From Symbiodinium natans (lineage: Eukaryota; Sar; Dinophyceae; Suessiales; Symbiodiniaceae): a stretch of DNA of 64,000 nt. Of the stretch, positions 48,254 to 58,577 are shown piece by piece. The translations under genes and the position numbers were made by a program. Location: the NCBI GenBank assembly GCA_905221605.1, contig CAJNDS010000676.1, positions 1 through 64,000 of the forward strand. The letters run 5' to 3'. Under the pieces are notes generated by a model. That model searched no databases and was not told where the DNA came from. It saw nothing but the letters and a program-made list of their open reading frames with translations. Every line of letters starts with the position of its first letter. The stretch's first letter is position 1.

Positions 48254-48412
48254 TGTTTGGGGTTTGGGGTTTGGGGTTTGGGGTTTGGGGTTTGGGGTTT
48301 GGGGTTTGGGGTTTGGGGTTTGGGGTTTGGGGTTTGGGGTTTGGGGTTTGGGGTCTAGGGTTTAGGGTTTAGGGTTTAGGGCTTATTGTAGGGTTTAGGG
48401 TTTAGGCTTAGA
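48254..48412 (+). repeat. TTTGGGG array (about 14 units) joined to TTTAGGG
   Basis: A perfect GGGTTTG run to 48353, then TTTAGGG units to 48412. Confidence 0.9.
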
Positions 48413-48635
48413 CCCCCCAGCTGCGTGGCAGCACCTAGTGCATCTAGTGCAGAAACAGCATTGCAGCCAAGGACTGCAAGAACTGAACTCCCTACGTGCG
48501 GCCCTACTAACACCATGACTCACAAGGTACTGGGGACCAGACTCGGATTGCCGGTTGTAGCAAGGAGGAGCTACCAAGAGAGATCTGACATGCGAAGCGG
48601 TAAGCCTTGGACATGAGCAACTTAAAAGCCCTTAC

Positions 48636-48774
48636 CAAAGCCACCGCCAATGCCACACGTTCCCCTCTTCCCCGAAAAAGGCACAGAGGATCTGCAGTGT
48701 AGGCCAGGCAGCGCTTGGCCAATGGCGGCATTGAGGGAGTTGCCAGCAATGAGGGCGTCCACATAGGACTGCGC
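48636..48774 (-). CDS. Unrecognised exon with clear splice sites
   Basis: Between GGGGCAG and TTTG|GTAAGGGC the frame reads AQSYVDALIAGNSLNAAIGQ then ALPGLHCRSSVPFSGKRGTC and GIGGGF. Not recognised; the Gly-rich end and helix-forming start suggest a globular domain edge. Confidence 0.5.
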
Positions 48775-49089
48775 CTGCCCCGGGTGACATTTGGCAGCGG
48801 CTTAGGGTGTAGGGACTACGAGGTTGATTTTAGGTGCCTGGAGAACCACCATCCACAAGAAGAGGATTTATAGCAAACTTACCCCCTTGGGGCAGGCCCT
48901 GCACAGATCACACAGGATGGAACGAGCTCGAATCCCAGTGGTGGGTGCATGCTCCAACAAGGGAGGGGGAACCTGACATAGGCATACGGCCTCTGAAGAG
49001 CTCTCATAACAAAAGCCCGAGAGAAAGCTGCAACCTCCCCAAACCCTAAACCCCTTCTGTATGCGGGCTGGGATGTCCAGGCCGGAAAG

Positions 49090-49390
49090 AGAAACCCTAA
49101 ACCCTAAGCCCTGTAAACCCTAAACCCTAAACCAACCCTAAACCCTAAACCCTAGATCCGGGCCTTGGCGATCCTGGCGCGCACGCCGGGGGGGGGGGGG
49201 TTCGGGGTTTAGGGAAGGCTGGCTGACTTCTCCGTTTATCCCCAAAACCCTGTTTACAACCAGGACTGCGCAGCTGCCGGGAGATGCAGGCCCTCACTAA
49301 ACCCCTAAACCCCTAAACCCCTGAACCCATAAACCCCTAAACCCCTAAACCCCTAAACCCATGAACCCCTGAACCCCTGAACCCTATCTT
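49090..49390 (-). repeat. CCCTAAA and CCCCTAAA tracts
   Basis: CCCTAAA at 49093-49155; 8-bp CCCCTAAA/CCCCTGAA units at 49295-49385 (a register change from 7 to 8 bp). Confidence 0.8.
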
Positions 49391-49394
49391 TAGC

Positions 49395-49550
49395 GGTTTT
49401 ACTTGCTATTTTGGGCATCTGCTTTTGTCTGCTTCCTTGCCAACTGAGCTCTTGTTTGCTCCCGGGGTTTGTGTAAGCTCGCAACGCAAAAGCCCCCCAA
49501 GGGGCTCGACGAGGATGAGGACTTGAGCTGAGGATTTTACCCACCATTCT
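49395..49550 (-). CDS. Possible exon, unrecognised
   Basis: The frame reads RRAPWGAFALRAYTNPGSKQ then ELSWQGSRQKQMPKIASKTA, ending at KD near the CCCCTGAA tract. Confidence 0.35.
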
Positions 49551-49575
49551 GGGCATTTGCCAAACTAGGGGTAAT

Positions 49576-49660
49576 TATGGTTTCATTTCAATAGAATCCC
49601 CTTTGCCTTAAAAGGGACCCCTCAGAAAGGGTACCCCCCTTTGTGCGGAAACCCCCCATG
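49576..49660. mobile_element. Palindromic element, family E (partial)
   Basis: GGGACCCCTCAGAAAGGGTA and CGGAAACCCCCCA on the right with an AATAGAATCCCCTTTG core; the left end is unclear. Confidence 0.4.
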
Positions 49661-49804
49661 CCTTGGCTTCTGTTTGAGGGCCTCATTTTGAGGTATTCTT
49701 GTGAAGCCAGAAAGAACCCCTTAATAGGGGGTCAGGGATCAAGAAGATCAATAAGGGTCAACGTCAATTTCAGGTCTTGTTGTCGATCTTTTTGGTTGTT
49801 TCAG

Positions 49805-49926
49805 GGTCAACTGATTAGCTACCTGGCTGACTTGTCCGCTGCACTGCTGGGCACTGGCAGAAGTTCTGCTAGATGTCGTGCCTTAAAGACAGCAGAAAGT
49901 CCTCTCCTGCAACATCTGGCTGCGTA
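49805..49926 (+). CDS. Possible plus-strand exon
   Basis: After TTGGTTGTTTCAG, a good acceptor, the frame reads GQLISYLADLSAALLGTGRS then SARCRALKTAESPLLQHLAA. Not recognised. Confidence 0.4.
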
Positions 49927-50610
49927 GGGTTTAGGATCCAGGACCCCGACAATCTTCTTCTAAACATGCTTGTCCGTTCATGAAAGGGGACCCACATGTC
50001 CCTAAACCCTAAACCCTCAACCCTAAACCCTTAACCCTAAACCCAAATGTCCAAACAAGGGGGGGGGGGCAGTTGTGCAATCATGTCGGCTCGGCTTTGC
50101 GGCCCCTTTACCATTCCGGTCGAAGCAGCCTGGGCTGGATGAAGCCCCAAGCAGCCAGGAACGTGCCCAAAGTGGGTTTAGGAGGGGTTTAGGGTTTAGG
50201 GCTTATGGCTTAGGGCTTAATTAGGGCTTAGGGCTTCAGGTTTCGGTGGCTTATAGGGCGTTTTTGAGGGGAGGCGGGGACAAATTCCGCGGAGCTATGC
50301 AGGCAAGATCTCTAACGTGTTTTGGGGCTTCGGCTCAAGGAGCAGCTCTGGTTGCAAAGGCGACTCGTCAGCTCCTTTTTAGCCCTAAGCCATTGGGAGT
50401 TAAAATTGGGGGGAGCTCTATGACTCCACACAAGGAAGGCCCCTCAAGCCCTCAGGCCTTGCAGCATGACTTTAGAGACATTCGGCCTTGCTTGCCACCC
50501 CCGCCCAGCACTCTTTAGGGTTGAGGGTGTGCACGCGCCGACCCGCCATGACCTCAGGAGTTTGCAGATCGCAAGAGCCCGAGAACGGTCCAAAACCCAC
50601 CTGACCCTTT

Positions 50611-50820
50611 TTATCCTATGCTGCCGACATCTCGACTCATAAAAGAAAGTAAAAAGAAAGTACTTTGTGGTTTGAGGTGGTTCTTTAACGGGTGGATGGG
50701 TTCAAGAACCTGGGGGGCTTGAAGAAAGTAGCTCTGGAACAGCTCTGAACACTCCGGCTGGGCAGTGGCCAATGGGACTGCAAAAGTTAAGCCGCCGGCC
50801 TTTGATGCTGTCCTCAGCAT
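50611..50820 (-). CDS. Unrecognised exon, ATG-started frame
   Basis: The frame reads MLRTASKAGGLTFAVPLATA, QPECSELFQSYFLQAPQVLE and PIHPLKNHLKPQSTFFLLSF. The last part may be intron. A TTTAGGG array (50838-50895) separates it from 50899-51130. Confidence 0.5.
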   Translation of the reverse strand: MLRTASKAGGLTFAVPLATAQPECSELFQSYFLQAPQVLEPIHPLKNHLKPQSTFFLLSFMSRDVGSIG

Positions 50821-50898
50821 GGCGAAACTTGAGCACGGTTTAGGGTTTAGGGTTTAGGGTTTAGGGTTTAGGCTTGGGGTTTAGGGTTTAGGGGGTTG

Positions 50899-51130
50899 CA
50901 AGTACAAGTATGAGTAACCAGCCGTGTTCAGCATGGCTTGCAGGAGCAGAGGGTTCTTGAGGAGCAGCTTAGCGCAGATAGTGCAGTCCGGTGATTGGGA
51001 AACGTGCCTGCAGGCGTGTCGGAACCTCACATCTTCCAATCTATAGCCCGAAATCTCAGACACCCCAACAACGTGAATGCATGAGTGGCCCTGGTGAAAA
51101 TCGAAGGTGGGTGACCCTTTCCTCCAAAAA
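50899..51130 (-). CDS. Unrecognised exon with a Cys/His cluster
   Basis: The frame includes SCIHVVGVSEISGYRLEDVR, FRHACRHVSQSPDCTICAKL and LLKNPLLLQAMLNTAGYSYL. H-x2-C-x2-H...C-x2-C could bind zinc. The 5' edge is uncertain and the 3' edge meets TTTAGGG at 50895. Confidence 0.5.
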
Positions 51131-51233
51131 GCCATCTTGCCTCGGCCACGCGCCTGATACAGTAGCAGTGGCAAGGCGGCACAGTAGCTGTACCGCCTTG
51201 AGAAATCCCCCCCAACAAGAAACTTGCTGGTGA

Positions 51234-51342
51234 CTAGTAGGGAATGAGGGAGTGAGGTACCCTACAGCACCCTATAAATTCCCTGTAAGGAATTGTGTAG
51301 GGTACCTAAGTCCCCCATTCCCTCTAAGAACCAAGGCGTGAT
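51234..51342. mobile_element. Palindromic element, family F
   Basis: GACTAGTAGGGAATGAGGGA on the left, TCCCCCATTCCCTCTAAGAA on the right, with GGTACCCTACA / TGTAGGGTACC inside. Confidence 0.75.
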
Positions 51343-51599
51343 TGGGTTTAAGGAGAAAGCTAAAGGCTAAACCGCTTAACCACACACGGGAAGGGGTCAG
51401 GGAAGGGGTCACACCCATGGTACGAAAAAACTTGGATTTTAAGCCAAGGAGTCATATGTGAGGGGCTTCTTGAGCGGCTTTCCGTCGCCTCCGTTGTCTT
51501 TGCCTTTGCGGTGGAGCATCCGGAAATGTTCCACGATGCAGCTCCATTGGGTTCAGGGCTGAAGGCAAACGTAGCGGTTGCTGCCTTACACCTGCAGCT

Positions 51600-51725
51600 A
51601 GTGCAGGAGGCTGGAGGGTGCGTGGGATGGGTGTGATTGGGGATGGGTGGGATGGTGGGAGGGTGGAGGGTGCATGGGAGGGTGGCGAGAGGGTTGGGAG
51701 ATGGGTTTGGAGGGGTGGAGAGGAG
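51600..51725. repeat. G-rich GGGTGGRAT tract
   Basis: GGATGGGTGGGATGGTGGGA-type sequence; many G-triplets on the plus strand, so G-quadruplex formation is possible. A plus frame to its right (EISLCLRRELKVYEMPKNRI, 51795-51940) may be an exon. Confidence 0.6.
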
Positions 51726-52382
51726 TACCGCACTGCATCGCATCGAAAGGTGAAGCAGCGGGGAATTGAAACTCCGGTAATCCTAAATAGCAGCTGCGAA
51801 ATATCACTTTGCCTGCGTAGAGAGCTGAAGGTGTACGAGATGCCCAAAAATCGTATATTCGACAGGCTGCTGGAGATCCCGCCGATTGCCCCGGCGAGAT
51901 CGCAGGGATGCGCGTCCTTCCAGGAAAACGGAGCTTTCTGGCAACTTTCCCCCCCCCCCCCCCATCCCAGGAAATTGGACACTGGCATCCTGATCCTGCA
52001 AGTCCGGACCTAAACCCTTCTTTTCTTGGCCTAAGACCCTCAAGCCTTTTTGCTACAACTGGACTGTGAGTCCTGGTATCCAGAGGCCGCCTCGTCTTCG
52101 GTCTCCAGCCTGTCTTGGGGGAGGGCGAGAAAGTCGACGAAGAGCTTCACGACGAACCGTTGACTCAACTCTACACGTTTGAAATGGAGAGGTATGCATA
52201 TAGATCATTTGCATCTATCTTTACACGACAAACAATATGTATTATATATACATCTTATATATATATATATAGTATGTATCTGTGTGTATGTATATATTGC
52301 CCTAGAAGCCCCAAGCACCCAAAACCCTTAGGACCTTAGGACCTGAAGCTGCGGACTCAACAACCGTATTCTTAGCTCTCCG

Positions 52383-52430
52383 ACCCTAAACCCTAAACCC
52401 TAAACCCTAAACTCTAAACACCCTAAACCT
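52383..52430 (-). repeat. CCCTAAA array that supplies a donor
   Basis: On the minus strand the exon ends TTTGACAG and the array starts GTTTAGGG, so the first repeat unit is the 5' splice site. Confidence 0.7.
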
Positions 52431-52525
52431 GTCAAACTTCCTCTCCAGCTGCGGTAGCGGCGCTCGTTGGCATTGGACTGGGGATCTCCCGCTTCGTCGA
52501 CGGTCGTCTCCTGGCAAGGAACGCG
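52429..52525 (-). CDS. Unrecognised exon with a GTTTAGGG donor
   Basis: After CTGCCCGCAG the frame reads RVPCQETTVDEAGDPQSNAN then ERRYRSWRGSLT. It ends at GACAG|GTTTAGGG. A competing minus frame is open, but this one is better balanced. Confidence 0.45.
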
Positions 52526-52773
52526 CTGCGGGCAGCTTGTGTTTGTTATCTATCTGGTTGGGGGGGGGGGGTGGAGATCTTCTTTCTAAATTGACTCTTA
52601 ATTTCAGCTCTTGCAATAACAGGGCTTTATTTGCGAAACACGCACCCACAAGCAGACCCCAATTTGGAACACTCCCCGGTCCAGACAGGGGGAAGGAGGA
52701 GTCGTACAAGTAAGAGGGGAAAGAAGACAGGAATGGGATTAGGGAGATGACCCGAAACCCTAAACCCTAAACC

Positions 52774-53125
52774 CTAAACCCCGAGAGGAGAGAACGACGA
52801 GAGACGATCAGAGGGAGAGTCTTGGAGCGAAAAGCACTTGAAATGGGCCAGCCTAGTGCCACTTGAGGGCCTGCAACGCTGGCCTGAAACAAAGCCTGAT
52901 CCCTTACGGGCCCTTAGGCCTACATCCACGGATATTGAGACTTCGAAAAGCCAGCACCTGAAACCTCGCAACCAGATCGACCCTGACTGGTTCTCCTGCA
53001 CCTTCTTCCACAAGTCACCGTAACCGACCTGGAAGCCAGAGAGCACTCGCGTTCGGTGCACTCGTTGGGCCCCCGCCACAAAAATAGCGCTGCCCGACTT
53101 TGTAGTTGAGCAATCCAGACCCCAC
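52774..53125 (-). CDS. Unrecognised exon or exons
   Basis: The frame includes FVAGAQRVHRTRVLSGFQVG, YGDLWKKVQENQSGSIWLRG and LRARKGSGFVSGQRCRPSSG. It starts near 53100 and may contain an intron after GFQ (TTCCAG|GTCGG). A C-run (53165-53205) lies upstream; the frame at 53250-53346 (ARDAQVLGQMRRSAFVVPPS) may be the preceding exon. Confidence 0.4.
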
Positions 53126-53164
53126 AAACCTAACAAACGCAGACGAAAACGGTGCTTCCGAAAG

Positions 53165-53235
53165 AGTGCCCCTCCCCCCCCCCCCCCCCCCCCCCCCCCC
53201 GCCAAAAAAAAAAAAAACAACAACAAAAGAACGTC
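53165..53235. repeat. C-run and A-run
   Basis: About 35 C followed by AAAAAAAAAACAAC; on minus a T-run then G-run, typical of an intron here. Confidence 0.85.
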
Positions 53236-54123
53236 CAACAAGACATCACAAAAGCGCATCGGGGGCCCTCTGCTGAGCGAAGGGGGCACAACAAAAGCCG
53301 AGCGGCGCATTTGTCCGAGTACTTGGGCATCTCGGGCCTGCCGCAAGTCGTTGTTGAGGGCTTCAGGGTTTGTAAAGTTTCGGGTGAGGATGTGGGGATG
53401 TCAAAATCCCACGCAACCAGGAGACTCGAACTTCAGCAGCGTCGGCTTCTTTGGCGCCTTGGTGGTTCAGCTGGTTCAGGATTTAGGGTTTAGGGTTTAG
53501 GGAAGCGCGCCGAAAAAGAGCTGGGAGCACGCATTCCTGGTGCAGTGATAGAGCAGCGACAAACAAAAACGTGCTGCACCTTCTCCGTCGTCTTTCGCCC
53601 ACTAAGAACGATTGCAATACGATATCAAGCTCCCACATTCCCTACTAAGAGCTAGTCGGTTCATCCACCTTTCACCACCGACCCAAGAACCTTTGCAAAT
53701 GTGCTCGCCAAAATATGGAGGGAAAAAAACGAATCGACACATGCAGTTTCAGAGCGACTCAGCCCTGAAATCGGGTTCAGGGCCCGGGCAGGAGGTCGCT
53801 TCGGTGGTGGAGGTGCCTTCACCTCGGAGATGTCCCAAGAATATCACAAGCCGACGCCCCTTATCACTCCACACCTGCTTGTCTCACTGTCAAGGCCTTC
53901 GGGGACAAACCAACATGCCGAGCAACGTGCATTCTTACGGAAGCACCCTAAACCCTAAACTTGTTTTTGCTTCAGGGCTCCTGGGGTCCCTAAACCCTAC
54001 AAACCCTGAAAGCCCTGCAAACCCTAAAAGCCCCACCTCCGGCACAGGGCCAGGGCCGAGAAGTCCGCCGCCAGGGCTTCCCAGGCCTTTTGCCTTGCCA
54101 GGTGGGGGCTTCGAAACTTTGTG

Positions 54124-54269
54124 GTTGGGATGTGCCCCCCTTATACTAACAGGGTTTAGGGTTTAGGGTTTAGGGTGTAGGGTTTAGGGAACAGTCCCTA
54201 ATCGGGATTCTAGTACCACGACGATAGTCCCTACTCAGGACTGCTTGTATAAGGGGGGCACATCCCAAA
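54124..54269. mobile_element. Palindromic element, family B, split by a TTTAGGG array
   Basis: TTGGGATGTGCCCCCCTTAT and CTAACAG on the left, GGACTGCTTGTATAAGGGGG and CACATCCCAA on the right. The array at 54153-54189 lies between two copies of AACAG where other copies read CTAACAGTCCTTAATAGGG without interruption. Confidence 0.85.
54153..54189 (+). repeat. TTTAGGG insert with 5-bp flanking duplication
   Basis: Five units (one TGTAGGG) between AACAG at 54148-54152 and AACAG at 54190-54194. Confidence 0.85.
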
Positions 54270-54385
54270 GTTAGAATTCAGGTACCCAACAGCAAAAAAA
54301 AGCCTGAGGCGAGCCTAAGCGCCCAGCACCCGCATCTCTTGAGGCTTCTTGCACGGATCCGGTAGGCTCATGGTCACTTTGATTA

Positions 54386-54524
54386 CGTGGAGGTGCATGG
54401 TACTTGTTCACCAATTGTAGCTGTACTTATAACTGTACTTATAGCCATATTAGGGCACTTAAGGGGCTTATAAGTGGGATATAAGTAGAGTTATAGTTGG
54501 TTTATGAGTACCATGAACCTTCAG
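54386..54524. mobile_element. Palindromic element, family A
   Basis: CGTGGAGGTGCATGGTACTT ... GTACCATGAACCTTCAG with the GTACTTATAACTGTACTTAT core. Confidence 0.8.
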
Positions 54525-54795
54525 TATAACAAATGAAGGCATGGCCTCTGCTTCTCAGGGCTGCCTTTACAAAGCCTCACGCATTTTGCCTTTCGAACTG
54601 GAGTGCTGTTAATGGTGCAAGAACAGGCCTTTTCATTTTGCCACGAAGGAACGCAATGTACCAGGGTAACTTTTGTATACTGCTCCCTAAACCCTAATTA
54701 AACCCTAAACCCTAAACCGCGTGGGTAACTTTTCACACGTCTGCCGGGCCCCTGACTGCGCTTCGGGAGAGCTCTTCCAGATGTTTCATCAGGTG

Positions 54796-54873
54796 TTCCC
54801 GAAAAAACGAGGTACCCTTAATTTCCTTAATTTATACCCCTGTATAATATACCCCCCCTCATAGGAACCCCCA
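54796..54873. mobile_element. Palindromic element, family E
   Basis: GTGTTCCCGAAAAAACGAGG on the left, TACCCCCCCTCATAGGAACC on the right. Confidence 0.5.
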
Positions 54874-54877
54874 AGAC

Positions 54878-55000
54878 TACTCCTCGAAGCCTGTGCTGAG
54901 CTTGGATTCTGGGCGCCTCGAACTTTCCATCGAAATCGCTGACTTCCCTGACATCGTAGGCTGCAAGATCAATACCTCTGGCGCGGGCTTGGGGTCGAAC
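54878..55000 (+). CDS. Unrecognised plus-strand exon (minus also open)
   Basis: The frame reads QDYSSKPVLSLDSGRLELSI then EIADFPDIVGCKINTSGAGL, a beta-rich pattern. The minus frame (ARGIDLAAYDVREVSDFDGK) is also open, so the strand is not settled. Confidence 0.35.
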
Positions 55001-55361
55001 GCTGGTGTTTCTCATGTTCTCTCGCTGTGTCTTTTTTTGGGGTTCGAGTTGCATTGGCGCATCTCTACATGTTTAGAAGTTGAGGGAGTTTAGTTGAGGA
55101 GCTTCGAGTTTCGGGCTTAGGGTTTATACCCAGAAGATCTGAGTATGGTAACTTGTCAAAAGACGCTCCCGAACTCTTTAAGAACTCTACGCGCAGCTGC
55201 CGTCGCCTTCAGACCCTAAACCCTAAACCCTAAACCCTAAACATCCCGAGCCCCGCGTTCCTCAAGCTGCGCCGCTCTGATGTGCCCATGACTCTTACAG
55301 ATGACCGAAGCTCCACTCCCACCTTAAACCCTAAACACGAAGACTAAGCCCTTTAAATTCG

Positions 55362-55453
55362 GATGTTGCCCCCTAATGCTAACTCCTTAATAGGGATTAT
55401 AAGAGGGGGTACTAGAACTGTTAAGGACTGCTCGTATAAGGGGGAACATCCCA
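55362..55453. mobile_element. Palindromic element, family B
   Basis: CGGATGTTGCCCCCTAATGC with TAACTCCTTAATAGGG; ACTGTTAAGGACTGCTCGTA with AAGGGGGAACATCCCA. Confidence 0.75.
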
Positions 55454-55973
55454 TCCAAAAAAACCCTAAACTCTAAACTTTCAACCTCCCAAAAAATGTT
55501 CCCTATGTGTATATTCCTGAATATGACCCTCTTAAACCCAATAAGGGAAAATGAAAAAAGCCCTACCTACCTCCCAAAATGTTCCTTCTGTAGCCGTAAA
55601 CCCTAAACCCTAAACCCTAAACCCCAATATGTGTGACTGCAAGGAGCCGCCGGGTTCGACGGCGTTGCCCTCAGCAGAGCAGTCGCCTGCCGTTGGGGGG
55701 GGGTGGGGGCCGGTTGGGGTTCATTGAGGCTGTCAGGGTTTCAGCGGGCCCTAAACCCTAAACCCTAAACCCTGAACCCTAAAGCCCTAAACCCTGGGCG
55801 TGGAGCTAGGGAGACTAAAGGGTTTTGTGGGTTCAAAGGTTTAGGGCTATAAACGCCATGAGGGTTGCTAGGGTAACTGGGGTTACCAGGGTTGCTGGGC
55901 GATTAACATTTTTTCGACTCTCGCAACTAGCGCAGGGCGAGGCTCCCGGCTCCAGTCTGTGTGGATAGGATGG

Positions 55974-56115
55974 GGTTTAGGGTTTAGGGTTTAGGGTTTA
56001 GGGTTTAGGGTTTAGGGTTTAGGGTTTAGGGTTTAGGGTTTAGGGTTTAGGGTTTAGGGTTTAGGGGTTAGGGTTTAGGGTTTAGGGTTTAGGGTTTAGA
56101 GTTTAGGGTTTAAGG
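55974..56115 (+). repeat. TTTAGGG array, about 20 units
   Basis: The longest uninterrupted array in the window, nearly perfect. Confidence 0.95.
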
Positions 56116-56799
56116 ACTCAGGATTTCTTCCGTGGGCTGTCAGGGCATTCTGCGGTAGAGTGTGAAGGGTTGAGGGTCTTAGGGTTGCAGGATTTCTTCC
56201 GGGTGGCATGGCAATTAATCTAGGGGTCCCCTCTCAAAAGTTGGCAACCCAATATCAAAAGCCAACATTTTAGGCCCTCATTATACTTGAATTAGGTGCT
56301 TTTTCAGCAGTGTTCAGTGGATGAAACGTGCCTTCAATGCTGCTACTTTTGCAGTGCTCTCTGCAGAGGTAAAAAAATGACAACTCCACAAAGGCCAACC
56401 AGGACCTGTAAACCCTAAAGCACAACACCTCTGCGGCTTTAGGAGTTCAAAGGAAGAGAGATTACAAAATGAGGACCTGCACTCAGCGTAGGTCTGTCAG
56501 ATCAGGGCTTTCGTGTCAGGAGCCCCGCGTTGCATTGCTGGATTCTGCTGTTTAGAGATGTACACGATGACCTCTCCTAAGCCACCCCGCACCCACAAAG
56601 GCCCACAGAAGGTGAGAGTGCAGGCTTGTTGGGGGAAAGCTTTTCGTCCACTTCCTCGTTGAACATGCCAAGAACCTCATTCGAGAGCCTCCGATGCACC
56701 ACTTTCCAGACTCCTCGCTGAAGACGAGCCTGAAGAATGGGGAGGGGCACCTCTTGGGGCCTTTTTAAGGGGGCCCGTTGAAGAGGCAGTGAAGGTCTG

Positions 56800-57080
56800 T
56801 CAGGGTTGGGTCACGCAGTTCTGCACCGAGGCTGCGTGCATGCCGTGGGGATGCCTTATGTGGACTCTGGTGCGTAAAGTGTGCGAGGTGAATGGCGCAT
56901 GTGTTACGCATGTGTTATGGCCCGTTGCGTCATCCCTCGATTCAACACGTAGAAAAACTACTCTCATGGCCATGGTATCCACTGTGCGGTGAACCTTTGA
57001 CACAAACAGGCAACACCAAAGACCCTGTCTTTCTTCTTCATTTCCGCCATCTGGGAAAAAGTCGGCGTGCTTGCCCGGGG
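56800..57080 (-). CDS. Unrecognised exon
   Basis: The frame includes HADFFPDGGNEEERQGLWCC, LFVSKVHRTVDTMAMRVVFL and RVESRDDATGHNTCVTHAPF. It lies downstream of a family D element that probably forms the intron to 57195-57420. Confidence 0.4.
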
Positions 57081-57083
57081 GTC

Positions 57084-57186
57084 CCATCTGTAGTACTAAT
57101 TATTATGTAAGTAGGTATTTGAAAAACATTTAATATGGTTTTTGGTACCATATTCCATAACAATGGTACAACAGATGGACCCTCTG
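57084..57186. mobile_element. Palindromic element, family D
   Basis: GGTCCCATCTGTAGTACTAA ... GGTACAACAGATGGACCCTC. Confidence 0.8.
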
Positions 57187-57194
57187 GGTTACCC

Positions 57195-57420
57195 ACGACG
57201 CTCAACCCGGAACACCCTGAAGTCCAACATGGAAACAGCTTGTCATCGGATGCAGCCAGGTGACTTGCCGGGAGACTTGGTCTGCCATCGCCCGTAGGGC
57301 TGCACAAGGGGAGGTTATGAATCTCGAGAATTTAGTTTGGCCTACCCACAAGCCCCGAGATCCTAAGGCTTGAGGGCCCTCCTCTCCCCCTCCTGCTCTC
57401 ATTGTCCATTTCTTAACCAA
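57195..57420 (-). CDS. Unrecognised exon
   Basis: The frame includes MRAGGGEEGPQALGSRGLWV, GQTKFSRFITSPCAALRAMA and DQVSRQVTWLHPMTSCFHVG. Same strand as 56800-57080. Confidence 0.45.
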
Positions 57421-57429
57421 AGCAACGGC

Positions 57430-58260
57430 GCTGGCTTCGATGTTCGATTCAGGGGTTCTGCGGGGTTTCAGAGGCTCAAGGCTATTGGAAGCAAGGAAAT
57501 GCTACAATCACCTCGACTGCAGACATCTATGAGCTACATATAGCGCGAAGCAAACACAAGATGTGCATTGCGAAGCAATTAGAATTAGTCACCACACCAC
57601 CTCAACCGGAACAGGTAAATGCCTGCTTCCTAATTTCTTACAACCGAATAATAGTTTGGCTCACACTCTTTCAGACCCCTTGAAGCAAAGCATTGGAAGC
57701 CCTGAGGCCATACGACTCTAGGGCGGGGGGGGGCCTTAGGGCAAGCTTGGGTTCCATACCCCCCCCTTGAACCCCCCTCCTTTCAGAACCCTATGATACC
57801 TAGTTCATGGCTGGGTAAATATTAAAAACTTACATCCTTATTGAGTTTAAGTACCCTTCAACACCATTATGTTAAATACTTAAGATACGACCACCTCTTC
57901 TCCCGCACCTCCTGGATGTAGTCCATGCGCCCGGATGTGCCGACTTTCTCTGGACAGTACTTGCCTTCCAAGCCTGGGAGATCCGACTCAGGGGTTAGGG
58001 TTTAGGGTTTAGGGTTTCGGGTTTAGGGTTTAGGGTTTAGGGTTTAGAGTTTAGGGTTTAGGGTTTAGGGTTTAGGGTTGGACTTCGAGGGTTTCGACTC
58101 TCACACTAGCGCGCGCAGGCAAGGCTCCGTAGTCTCGACGAGTGAAGGGGCCACCACACATTGGAGGCAGCTACTACAACTGCAGCAAGCAACCATACTA
58201 TGGCTACCTAGTCCTCATTGGGACTCGGTGCCAAAGCCCCCCCCATAGCCATACGCTCAA
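57430..58260. other. No exon supported
   Basis: An element-like segment (57790-57875, CCTAGTTCATGGCTGGG ... TTTAAGTACCCTT) matches 39695-39775. TTTAGGG array at 57990-58080. Confidence 0.45.
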
Positions 58261-58384
58261 AGCATGCTAACTAATACACCCACCATCGCAACAAACAGAG
58301 CGTCGGGCTACGGTAAGCAGAATCCTGGCTCGGAGCTCCTCCAAACAGGAAGGGTAACAGTTTACACCCAACACAACCCAAAGG

Positions 58385-58577
58385 AAATCACGGCCAGGCT
58401 CGTCAAGCCTTCAGCGCGGCGTGGTTTCCCAAGCCATCGTCCGTCATCGTGAGTGTCATGGTGGCACACATCATGTTTAAGGGCACCTCGTGTATAAAAC
58501 AGAACGAAATAAGGCAGAAAGGAGTCTGGCCTTCTGCGTGTGATGGGGGCACATAGACATATGTCGGCTTGCTCCAC
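58385..58577 (-). CDS. Possible exon, unrecognised
   Basis: The frame reads EQADICLCAPITRRRPDSFL, PYFVLFYTRGALKHDVCHHD and THDDGRWLGKPRRAEGLTSL. Confidence 0.4.

Larger units (their letters stand above)
55080..56780. other. Repeat-rich stretch without a firm exon
   Basis: CCCTAAA tracts (55213, 55595, 55750-55795), family B element (55362-55453), family G element (55500-55570), a long TTTAGGG array (55974-56115) and unassigned unique sequence at 56120-56780. Confidence 0.5.

Noticed and set aside
53152-53346. Poly-Pro and poly-Phe/Gly ORFs
   Set aside because: They cross a C-run joined to an A-run; only the part beyond 53250 could be coding.
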